Assembly: GCA_902598655.1 (NCBI GenBank)
Contig: CACKCQ010000004.1
Span: forward strand, 1 to 64,000
Direction of reading: 5' to 3'
Length of the DNA stretch: 64,000 nt
From: an uncultured Pelagibacteraceae bacterium
Lineage (GTDB): Bacteria > Pseudomonadota > Alphaproteobacteria > Pelagibacterales > Pelagibacteraceae
Positions 8,163 to 14,950 of this stretch are shown piece by piece (within the stretch, counting starts at the first letter, position 1; each line of letters begins with the position of its first letter). The notes under the pieces were generated by a model. It had not been told where the DNA came from, ran no database searches, and saw only the letters and a list, made by a program, of their open reading frames with translations. Position numbers and translations under genes: made by a program.

Positions 8163-8498
8163 ATGTATTTTAATTTTAACAAAACTAAACAAAGGAGGTT
8201 ATCTTCACATAACTTTTCTAGCTTTGGTAAGAGTAGCTGTCGAGTAGCGGTAACGCCTCGATCACTTGGTTCTCCTTTCATTCCTTTCTATCATAACCAA
8301 GTGTCTTTCTGCAGCAACTCTTCCAAGGCCAGAAAGAGTATTAAAATTCATTTTAGAAGTTTTTCTAACAGAAAATCATGTTTCCTTTTCAAAAAAAAAT
8401 TAAAAGAAAAGTTTTATAATTTCTCAAACAAAAAATTAAAAATTAGAACCAATATTAGAGGAACTAAAATTCAATATTATTGTGGAGCAAATGCATGA
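8163..8498 (+). CDS. Doubtful 111-codon ORF filling the gap between sigma-like gene and nurA
   Basis: The ORF starts 2 bases after the sigma-like stop and ends in an ATGA overlap with the nurA start, which is the spacing of a real operon gene. Against this, the translation has no Asp and one Glu in 111 residues, is rich in Ser, Lys and Phe, and by my count only about one codon in ten begins with G, far below real genes. It also covers the strongly base-paired segment at 8191-8340. It is probably not a normal protein gene; it is listed because the fit to the gap is striking. Confidence 0.2.
   Translation: MYFNFNKTKQRRLSSHNFSSFGKSSCRVAVTPRSLGSPFIPFYHNQVSFCSNSSKARKSIKIHFRSFSNRKSCFLFKKKLKEKFYNFSNKKLKIRTNIRGTKIQYYCGANA
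8191..8340 (+). ncRNA. Candidate structured RNA (three-way junction with GNRA tetraloop and possible pseudoknot)
   Basis: A GC-rich segment (about 45% by hand count over 8221-8340) in very AT-rich surroundings folds compactly. P1: 8212-8239 pairs with 8312-8339, about 24 pairs with a few bulges and mismatches. P2: UCGAG/CUCGA (8240-8244 with 8257-8261) plus GCG/CGC closed by the tetraloop GUAA (8250-8253). P3: CACUUGGUU/AACCAAGUG (8263-8271 with 8295-8303), nine perfect pairs. The P3 loop contains CUCCUUU (8272-8278), complementary to AAAGGAG at 8191-8197, so a 7-bp pseudoknot is possible. A small hairpin GUUAU/AUAAC follows the AAAGGAGG. It could be a leader/riboregulator of nurA-herA or a free RNA. 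I match it to no known family. Confidence 0.55.
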
Positions 8499-9802
8499 CA
8501 TTAAAAGTGGATATTAAAGACAAAATTAAACAAAACTCGTCAATGTTTGTTAACTTTATAAAAAACGCAATAACTGCATCTCCAAAAGTACAAAATAATT
8601 TCTTAGAAGTAACAACTAAAGTTGCTGAAACAGCTTTAAAAATTATTAAAGATGCCGACCTGATTGTTGATCTAAATTATAAAGGTAAAGAATTTTGGTC
8701 AATAAATCGTTGCAAAACCTCATGTTTTATAGATGGAGGTGTTGATAGAACATCAATAATTAGCTCTGCCCCATTAAGCATAAGAGCTGGAAGCTATATA
8801 GTTAAACCAGACGCAACCAGTAAAAGAGAATTCTTTGAAGAAAGCATGGTTTTTCTAGGCGACTTATATGATCCAAAAAATGAACTATATGATTTTGTTG
8901 ACGATGATTTTGAAGAAGATCAAATGCTCAATAAAAAGAAAGATGGTGCAAGAATTATATTTGAAGCTGCTACAATTGTTAAACACATCTTATTAAATAA
9001 AAAATTTGATTACTGTTTTCTCCATGGCCCACTAGAAGCAACTGTAATGCCATTTACAGTTGCGGGCTTTCCAACCTTTACAAAATTTGCTGTTGAAAAT
9101 ATGTTTCCATTTATAAGTAAAAATTCAAGTGTAGAGGCTAGACATTTTATTAATGCTTATTTGGAAGCACTTAATTATATAAAGAAAAGTAAATTCCCAA
9201 TATATGGTATTGTTGAGACATCTAATTCAGCGCCATACATTAAAAATTTATTATTTAATTATAAAATCAAAGGTACAATTTCTGATAAAGATTATAATTC
9301 AGTAATTAAAACTATTAAAAAATATAAAATTACTGACTCTCATATTCTTGAGATCATTTTATCAAGTGGCCAGGCCTTAAAGCCTCTTGAAGTAAAAAAA
9401 CAGCTTGCAGGCTTTACGGTTACAAGTGGTTCAGCTTGGGAAGAAAAAATGGATAGCTTTCCTAAAGTATTTATTGGTTATATTAAAACATCAGACAATC
9501 AAGCGCCAGTAAGAATTGAATCACTAAATTATCCAAAACATTTGATCAAAGATTATGAATATATTTTAGGAACTTCAAGGTTATTACCTAATTATGGATT
9601 TCCAGTTGGTTTAAATGTTGTCGATAAATTTGCAAAAATTCCAAACTGGATGAGTAAAACTTCTAGGAAATATTACGCAACCCATTTGTTAAGACAAGCT
9701 ATAAAAAATAAAGACCAAAACACTGTTAGTCTTGCAGTAAAAATTTTATCAAAAAAATCAAGGTCTTGGAAAAATAGACCAATAGGAGGTATATCAAAAT
9801 GA
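8495..9802 (+). CDS. nurA: NurA-domain 5'-3' nuclease
   Basis: A 435-aa protein from the ATG at 8495, chosen because GGAG lies about 10 bases upstream; a TTG at 8480 in frame lacks this support. NurA hallmarks: the metal-binding FIDGGVDRTS near residues 78-87 (Asp80), the middle FLHGPLEATVMPF, and the C-terminal FPKVFIGYIKTSD...RIESLNYP with GFPVGLNVVDKFAKIP, matching the NurA pattern of a YIK-type strand, RVE and a late Asp. NurA is a ring-shaped 5'-3' exo/endonuclease that works inside a HerA hexamer to resect DNA ends. The next gene is HerA with an ATGA overlap, so the pair is complete. NurA-HerA is usual in archaea and patchy in bacteria; here it is out of place in an alphaproteobacterial core region. 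Confidence 0.85.
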   Translation: MTLKVDIKDKIKQNSSMFVNFIKNAITASPKVQNNFLEVTTKVAETALKIIKDADLIVDLNYKGKEFWSINRCKTSCFIDGGVDRTSIISSAPLSIRAGSYIVKPDATSKREFFEESMVFLGDLYDPKNELYDFVDDDFEEDQMLNKKKDGARIIFEAATIVKHILLNKKFDYCFLHGPLEATVMPFTVAGFPTFTKFAVENMFPFISKNSSVEARHFINAYLEALNYIKKSKFPIYGIVETSNSAPYIKNLLFNYKIKGTISDKDYNSVIKTIKKYKITDSHILEIILSSGQALKPLEVKKQLAGFTVTSGSAWEEKMDSFPKVFIGYIKTSDNQAPVRIESLNYPKHLIKDYEYILGTSRLLPNYGFPVGLNVVDKFAKIPNWMSKTSRKYYATHLLRQAIKNKDQNTVSLAVKILSKKSRSWKNRPIGGISK

Positions 9803-11493
9803 GTAAATTTAATAATTGGAAAGCAATAGGAACTGTATTAGGTGAAACTGATATCAATGAGTATCACTTTAGTTTAAAAAATTATAAGGCCAAAAAAGGA
9901 GACATAGTGACTACAGCTTCAAGGCTTCCGTCTACAGATGGCACAGTGATACCTGTTACAGTTTGGGGAAAAATTTCAAGTATTGAAAGATTTAATGCAT
10001 TCTTTCCGGCAGAGGCTGCTCAAGAACTGACAAACGAAGATATAGATATAAGAGATACTATACTTCCTACAACAAAAGATGAGTTAAGATGTAAAGTTAT
10101 CATCCTAGGCTACACAGAGGATGGAAAAGAAAAAATATCTAAACTTTTACCATTAAATTATCCAGTCATGCCTGCTGCAATAGTGAAATATCCCTCAAGT
10201 AAAGACGTAGAGGAGTTATTTATCTCTGATTTAGACAGTTCTCATCCAATCTCAATTGGTAATTTGCTTGCTAGAAAAGACGTGGAAATCAAGATCGATG
10301 GGGATAATTTAATATCTCGACATATCTCGGTATGGGGAATGTCTGGATCTGGTAAGACTGTTTTTGTTAGAAGAATACTTACTGAATTATTAAATTTAAA
10401 ATATCCAAGTTTTGTTTTAGATATACATGGAGATTACTTAGGGTTCGTTCAAAAACAAAAAAAATATTTCCCAGATAATAAAGTTAAATTATTTTACCCT
10501 AATTTAAGTGTTAGAGCTGAAGATAAAGAAATAGTTTATACTTTAATAGATAAACTAGGAAATACGCTAACAGATCCACAAAGAGATTTCTTAAACTCTC
10601 TTTTAGAAAAAATTAAATACGAAGGTGGAAGTCTTCTTCAATATATTAAATTATTAAATGTAAAAGCAAGAGAGTTTGCATCATCAGGTTCTACTTCATT
10701 CAAAAATGTTAAACCTGCTTCCATGTTTGTTGTGGCTAGAAGCTTAAGAATTGTATCTAAAAAACTTGAAAACATGGAACAAACAAATGCAAGACACAGA
10801 AGAAAGATGAGTCATCTTAAATTTGAAGAATTACCAGACTCAGCAACCGAACCAGAAAAAATTATTTCTAAAGGTCAGATGAGTATATTGTATTTAAGAG
10901 GTTATGAAAATTTACCAGCAAGCGCAATCGTTTCAATAGTATTGGAAAATCTATTCAGACACAGACAAGAAGCAAGCGAAGAAATTGCACCATTCTTTAC
11001 TGTAATTGAAGAAGCCCATAACTTCATTCCCTCAAGATCTGAAAACAAAGATGATATTCCATCTGTGGATACAATTAGAAAAGTAATCTCAGAGGGTAGA
11101 AAATTCGGGACTGGGGTTATGATAATCTCTCAAAGACCATCTAGAGTAGACGAAACGATTGCTTCACAATGTAATAGTCAGGTTGTATTTAGGATTGTCA
11201 ATCAAAGAGACCAAAGAGCAACAACAAGAGACTCTGAAACTTTAAGCAATGATGATGCAAAACAATTACCTAACTTAGCAAATGGCCAAGGTATAATCAG
11301 CGGACAAATCGTAAATTATTCTTTACCTGTTCAAATAAAATTTGATGAAAAATTAATCAATGACGATATTGGAAATGAAAACTTCATTGATACTGTTGAA
11401 AATTGGGATGATAAAGAATCTGTAAAACTGAGAAAAAAGTTTGCAAAAGATTTTGCAGATATAAATGAAATAGATAGTAGGAGGGCAAATTGA
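9799..11493 (+). CDS. herA: HerA-type DNA translocase ATPase
   Basis: A 564-aa protein. It has an N-terminal HAS-barrel-like domain, Walker A GMSGSGKT at residues 180-187 followed by the HerA motif VLDIHGDYLGF, and Walker B FFTVIEEAHNFIPSR (399-413). The conserved GRKFGTGVMIISQRPSRVDE, with a sensor glutamine/arginine region, and FRIVNQRDQRATTRD follow. These are the features of the HerA/FtsK superfamily, whose hexamers pump DNA and power NurA. Its start overlaps the nurA stop by 4 bases and has a strong AGGAGGT ribosome site 8 bases upstream. Expected role: DNA end resection, in repair or in defence. Confidence 0.9.
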   Translation: MSKFNNWKAIGTVLGETDINEYHFSLKNYKAKKGDIVTTASRLPSTDGTVIPVTVWGKISSIERFNAFFPAEAAQELTNEDIDIRDTILPTTKDELRCKVIILGYTEDGKEKISKLLPLNYPVMPAAIVKYPSSKDVEELFISDLDSSHPISIGNLLARKDVEIKIDGDNLISRHISVWGMSGSGKTVFVRRILTELLNLKYPSFVLDIHGDYLGFVQKQKKYFPDNKVKLFYPNLSVRAEDKEIVYTLIDKLGNTLTDPQRDFLNSLLEKIKYEGGSLLQYIKLLNVKAREFASSGSTSFKNVKPASMFVVARSLRIVSKKLENMEQTNARHRRKMSHLKFEELPDSATEPEKIISKGQMSILYLRGYENLPASAIVSIVLENLFRHRQEASEEIAPFFTVIEEAHNFIPSRSENKDDIPSVDTIRKVISEGRKFGTGVMIISQRPSRVDETIASQCNSQVVFRIVNQRDQRATTRDSETLSNDDAKQLPNLANGQGIISGQIVNYSLPVQIKFDEKLINDDIGNENFIDTVENWDDKESVKLRKKFAKDFADINEIDSRRAN

Positions 11494-11810
11494 TCGAAGT
11501 TTTAAACTTAACTGAAATAATGGAATTAGCCCTTAAAATAACTTTGATTTTTTATGGTGTTTTTGTCTTTTACTTATTTGGAAAATTTGAAAAAATACCT
11601 TACTCAGCAAGACAGACTATATTTGTAATAGGAAATGGTGGTTGTTTATTTTTGGCTGGAGGCCTTATAACTAGCAATTTTTTTCTCATAAAAGGTGGAA
11701 TTTTTATATTGATAATTCACGCACTTATCGATGCTCATTATTTAATTTCAAGATACGAAATGTTTAAAGAATTGGAGAAAGAAGAGAAGAAAAGTAATGA
11801 AAAAAAATAA
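11490..11810 (+). CDS. Small three-helix membrane protein, unknown
   Basis: A 106-aa protein starting with TTG that overlaps the herA stop; AGGAGGG sits about 6 bases upstream and decides the start. Three hydrophobic segments are visible: about 15-33 (LKITLIFYGVFVFYLFG), 43-63 (TIFVIGNGGCLFLAGGLITS) and 68-86 (GGIFILIIHALIDAHYLI). A charged tail rich in Glu and Lys ends it. It is unrecognised. Tight coupling to herA suggests it belongs to the same system, possibly as a membrane anchor or effector; this is inference. Confidence 0.7.
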   Translation: MIEVLNLTEIMELALKITLIFYGVFVFYLFGKFEKIPYSARQTIFVIGNGGCLFLAGGLITSNFFLIKGGIFILIIHALIDAHYLISRYEMFKELEKEEKKSNEKK

Positions 11811-11985
11811 AAATTTTAATTGTCCAGCATGTAATGGGATTGGGGAAATAAAAGTAATTAAAAATATAGCTCAAATAGGTCCATTTCATCTAGGAAAGGA
11901 AGTAATGGAAAAATGTAATTTCTGCAAAACATACAGAAATGAAAAAAATTTATTAGATGAAGAATTTAGAGGAACTGTACACTAA
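11797..11985 (+). CDS. Small zinc-ribbon-like protein, unknown
   Basis: A 62-aa protein with two cysteine pairs: CPACNGIG at residues 9-16, resembling one repeat of the DnaJ zinc finger, and CNFC at about 40-43. They are set far enough apart to bind one zinc ion. It overlaps the preceding gene by 14 bases and the next by 1 base. No family can be named. Possible roles are RNA, DNA or protein binding within the locus. Confidence 0.6.
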   Translation: MKKNKNFNCPACNGIGEIKVIKNIAQIGPFHLGKEVMEKCNFCKTYRNEKNLLDEEFRGTVH

Positions 11986-12311
11986 TGGGTAAATTACTAG
12001 CTGTTGATGACTTAGAAATAATTTTCGAAAAGCAAAATGACAATCATGATTGCAGATGGTGTGTATATGTTAGGGCTAGAAAAGGACAAAAGGAAAAAAA
12101 TGTTTTGATGATTAAATTGAATAATAAACCTTACACAAGATTCTTAATGAATAACGGCACCATAGTTAAAAATTCCAAAGATGTTTTGAAAGACATAATG
12201 TCTAATATTGTTCAACTTATTTGGGAGATGCCTGTAAGCAAACTTGAGAAAAATATTATGAAAAAGTCAAATAAAAAGAAATTAAAGAAAAGTGGAAACT
12301 ATAGAAATTAA
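11985..12311 (+). CDS. Hypothetical protein, unknown
   Basis: A 108-aa protein with a compact, probably alpha/beta N-terminal 85 residues (DDLEIIFEKQ, CRWCVYVRARKG, NVLMIKLNNKPYTRFL) and a Lys-rich tail. It has one CRWC cysteine pair. Its ATG overlaps the TAA of the zinc-ribbon gene (TAATG), so translation is coupled. I do not recognise it. Confidence 0.6.
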   Translation: MGKLLAVDDLEIIFEKQNDNHDCRWCVYVRARKGQKEKNVLMIKLNNKPYTRFLMNNGTIVKNSKDVLKDIMSNIVQLIWEMPVSKLEKNIMKKSNKKKLKKSGNYRN

Positions 12312-12588
12312 AGAAGAAAAAGCTATTAAAGTTTTAATAAGTCCAAGTAAAAATGGATTTAATTGTGTAATTGATATTAAAAATAAAGATAATTTAAATT
12401 CTGCTGAAGAAGAACTGTGCACAACCATTGCAAGGGGCCTAGTTCAACAAGCGACTTCAAGACCAAGCCAAACTTTTAAAATGGGATTAAAAGCTATAAA
12501 GAAAGATAAAAAAATTATTAGTGATAAGCTAAGTAAAGAACAAAATAATGTAATAGATTTTTATAAATATATATCAAGACCAAGATGA
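12292..12588 (+). CDS. Hypothetical protein, unknown
   Basis: A 98-aa protein that starts with GTG inside the end of the previous gene (20-base overlap). The middle segment CTTIARGLVQQATSRPSQTF looks like a conserved amphipathic helix pair and ends KMGLKAIKKDKK. There are no signal or membrane segments. I do not recognise it; similar ARG-x5-ATS-P helices occur in small proteins of phage and alphaproteobacteria, as far as I recall. Confidence 0.55.
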   Translation: METIEIKEEKAIKVLISPSKNGFNCVIDIKNKDNLNSAEEELCTTIARGLVQQATSRPSQTFKMGLKAIKKDKKIISDKLSKEQNNVIDFYKYISRPR

Positions 12589-12616
12589 TAAAATTTAAAT
12601 CAACAAAGTTTTAAAT

Positions 12617-12805
12617 ATGAAAAATAAAGAAATATCTCTTCCAAGAATAATTAAACTATATAAAAAAAAAGGGATGCCCTCAAAAGAAGCAAAAAAAAAT
12701 GCTAAAAATTATATTGCTGGGTACACAACAGCTAAAAAAGGAAGTATTAATAAAAAAACATCAAAAAAATGGTCGAAAAAGAAAAGATATGGAAAAAATA
12801 AATAA
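12617..12805 (+). CDS. Small very basic protein, unknown
   Basis: A 62-aa protein, about 40% Lys/Arg, with a short ordered part (LPRIIKLYKKKGMPSKEA, NYIAGYTTAKKG) and a Lys-rich tail. It is likely a nucleic-acid binder if real. It starts 28 bases after the previous gene and ends 9 bases before the next, in the same direction. A Lys-rich ORF can arise by chance in such AT-rich DNA, so confidence is moderate. Confidence 0.45.
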   Translation: MKNKEISLPRIIKLYKKKGMPSKEAKKNAKNYIAGYTTAKKGSINKKTSKKWSKKKRYGKNK

Positions 12806-12814
12806 TAATAATTT

Positions 12815-13402
12815 ATGGATTTAAGGGAATTTTTACAGAATCAAATAAAAAAGGGAAATATAAACTGGAGGAGTAAAAGTGAGTTAGTACGTGCATCAGG
12901 CAATAATATAAGTGGAAATAACGCAAAAATTATAAAAGAATACGAGAATAAATTTCAATTTGGCTCAGAAATAGAAATTAAAAATAAAGAAATACTTAAA
13001 TATTTTAATGCCCAACCAAAGAATAGTTTTATAAGTGTGGAAGGTGCTGCAAAAAAGATACAAGCAAAACTACCAGACAAAATAATTATCTCTGAAACAA
13101 TAATTTATAATAGATTAAAAGACCCAAAATTTAATAAAAACAATTTAAAACCACAAACATTAGATAACCAAGTATCTAAAACCGCTCCTTATAAAGTTAA
13201 AATCACAGATGAATTAAAAAACAAAATGAAACAATTAAGAGAGCCAGGAATTTATCTTTATTTAGAAGTTACACAAAGTGGTAATAATACTTTAAGACTA
13301 AAACTAAATGGCGAATTGTTTGAAAATTCAGATACATCGTATCCACCAAATTTAAATAGTTTAAAGCTTATTGAGCAAAAAATAAAAGACTCGAGAAAGT
13401 AA
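12815..13402 (+). CDS. Hypothetical protein at the end of the NurA-HerA locus
   Basis: A 195-aa soluble protein, last plus-strand gene before the convergent hisG (20 bases away). The N-terminal part has short helices that could form a DNA-binding fold (KSELVRASGNNISGNNAKII, about 21-40, and VEGAAKKIQAKL, about 75-86). The C-terminal part is strand-rich (GIYLYLEVTQSG, TLRLKLNGELF). No known family is recognised. Its position makes it a candidate accessory factor of the locus. Confidence 0.6.
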   Translation: MDLREFLQNQIKKGNINWRSKSELVRASGNNISGNNAKIIKEYENKFQFGSEIEIKNKEILKYFNAQPKNSFISVEGAAKKIQAKLPDKIIISETIIYNRLKDPKFNKNNLKPQTLDNQVSKTAPYKVKITDELKNKMKQLREPGIYLYLEVTQSGNNTLRLKLNGELFENSDTSYPPNLNSLKLIEQKIKDSRK

Positions 13403-13422
13403 ATTTTCATAAATTAATGTTA

Positions 13423-14112
13423 TTAATTAGAGAGAGTTTTAATTAAACTCTTTGAGCCAGATATAGCAATTTTTGTCTTTGATAATAATAAGCATGCCTG
13501 AGAATTAAGTATTATTCCGTCTTTTAATATCCTTAAATTGTTAGCCTTTAAAGTTGCTCCTGTTGAAGTTATATCGGTTATAATTTCTGATGATCCAGTA
13601 AATGGGTATATCTCTGTTGCGCCGAGACTCTTTACCAATTTAAATTGTGTAACTCCTCTTGAGAACATGAATTCTCTGGTTAGATTAGGATATTTTGTAG
13701 CTATACGTAATCTATTTTTTTTTTTATCTTTAAATTCAAAAGCTATTTCTTCAAGATCAGGCATTGTCTGTACATCTATCCAATCATCTGGAATTGCAAC
13801 TACCAATGTAGCCTCTCCAAAATTGTACCTTTTTTTTACAATCACCTTTTTTTGAATATTAATTTCGCTTTCCATTAATAAATCATATCCAGAAAAACCA
13901 ATATCTAAAGATCCATCTGCAAGACGTTCTACTATCTCTCTAGCATGAAGATAATAAATAACTATATTTTTTTTTCCTTTGATAAATCCAAATAAGTCTC
14001 TCTCACCTCTTTCAGATAAAATTTTTAATTTCTTTTTTTTAAAAATATTTAATACTCCAGACCGTAAACGACCTTTACTAGGAATTCCAATTTTAATAAT
14101 GTTGTTACTCAT
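13423..14112 (-). CDS. hisG: ATP phosphoribosyltransferase, short catalytic form
   Basis: A 229-aa short-form HisG. It has IGIPSKGRLRSGV at the start, LDIGFSGYDLL, the PRPP-binding stretch EIITDITSTGATLKANNLRIL and the ending NSQACLL. It catalyses ATP + PRPP to phosphoribosyl-ATP, the first step of histidine synthesis. Short forms lack the regulatory domain and need HisZ, which is encoded two genes upstream. Its start overlaps the sulfotransferase stop by 8 bases. It converges on the island without overlapping it, unlike the other convergent pairs in the window. Confidence 0.95.
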   Translation of the reverse strand: MSNNIIKIGIPSKGRLRSGVLNIFKKKKLKILSERGERDLFGFIKGKKNIVIYYLHAREIVERLADGSLDIGFSGYDLLMESEINIQKKVIVKKRYNFGEATLVVAIPDDWIDVQTMPDLEEIAFEFKDKKKNRLRIATKYPNLTREFMFSRGVTQFKLVKSLGATEIYPFTGSSEIITDITSTGATLKANNLRILKDGIILNSQACLLLSKTKIAISGSKSLIKTLSN

Positions 14113-14950
14113 ATTTATATTTTACTAATTCTTCTTGAAATAAATTGTTCATTTTGTTTATTAGATTCTCATTAAGTAATTTCCTATAATCATTATCTTT
14201 TCCTAAATTAAAAAATTTAATTTTTTCGTCAGAACCTTTTCTTGTAATTGCTTCTGCAAAACCTTTTTCATCCTCTAGTTTTTTCAAATTATTAAAATTG
14301 CAATTTCTTATACATTTTAATGCTTTTTCTTTATTAAATTTTTCATCTGATTTAGAAACTTTATGAATGAAGTTAATAACTTGTTTAAAAGTATTTAGTG
14401 CATCACTTTGTAAATCTTCATACCTTACAGTTAAAACTGGATATAATTTATTATCTACCCATGATTTCTGATTTAACTTCCATGAAAAAAGTGCTTGAAA
14501 TCCTAAAAATCTCTCTTTTTCTTTGGAGACAATTCCTCTTTTTTCATCTGTCATAAATTGAAAGGCTTCATCGACAGAAATTTGATAATGGTTTGATAAT
14601 GAAGAGATTACATTCCTTGGATCTCTAACTATATAAATAACACCTACTGTATTTTCTTTATTAGTAAATTGATTACCATCTATTTTACAAAGTGCATTAT
14701 GGGTTTTAAAAAATTTTAAACCTTTGGATTGATTAATTTTTTCTTGCTCCTTTATCCAATACTTTGAAGTATCATGAGGCTGGTTAAATTTATCTAAATA
14801 CTTTCTAAAATATTTGTTGCTTGGAAAAGAGTCTATTTTTTCTAAGAGTTCAAAATTAAAATCACCTGTTTCTGAAAAATAGTAATTTGCTATTAAAGAT
14901 CTCAACCAAGTATTTCCACTTTTAGGATATGAGGCTAACCAAATTATCAT
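14105..14950 (-). CDS. Sulfotransferase family protein
   Basis: A 281-aa protein with the two PAPS-binding motifs of sulfotransferases: WLASYPKSGNTWLRSLI at the N-terminus (5'-phosphosulfate loop, residues 4-20) and IYIVRDPRNVISSLSNHY at about 105-122 (3'-phosphate-binding). FFKTHNALC lies between them and RKGSDEKIKFFNLG resembles the late RKG motif of eukaryotic-type sulfotransferases. It would move a sulfo group from PAPS to an unknown acceptor. It lies between hisZ and hisG with short overlaps on both sides, an odd place for such a gene; perhaps a simple insertion into a growth-linked operon. Confidence 0.88.
   Translation of the reverse strand: MIIWLASYPKSGNTWLRSLIANYYFSETGDFNFELLEKIDSFPSNKYFRKYLDKFNQPHDTSKYWIKEQEKINQSKGLKFFKTHNALCKIDGNQFTNKENTVGVIYIVRDPRNVISSLSNHYQISVDEAFQFMTDEKRGIVSKEKERFLGFQALFSWKLNQKSWVDNKLYPVLTVRYEDLQSDALNTFKQVINFIHKVSKSDEKFNKEKALKCIRNCNFNNLKKLEDEKGFAEAITRKGSDEKIKFFNLGKDNDYRKLLNENLINKMNNLFQEELVKYKYE

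Noticed and set aside
8261-8290. Resemblance of GATCAC...CTCCTTTC to the 3' end of 16S rRNA
   Set aside because: No other 16S segment is seen nearby; the likeness is only two short words and probably chance or anti-Shine-Dalgarno mimicry.
8191-8340. Possibility that the structured RNA is tmRNA, SRP RNA, 6S RNA or an attC/IS end
   Set aside because: No tag ORF, no SRP GGAA/GNAR domain, no 6S-type central bubble, no integrase or transposase in the neighbourhood.
8480-8494. TTG start five codons upstream of nurA
   Set aside because: The ATG at 8495 has GGAG at the right distance and is part of an ATGA overlap.
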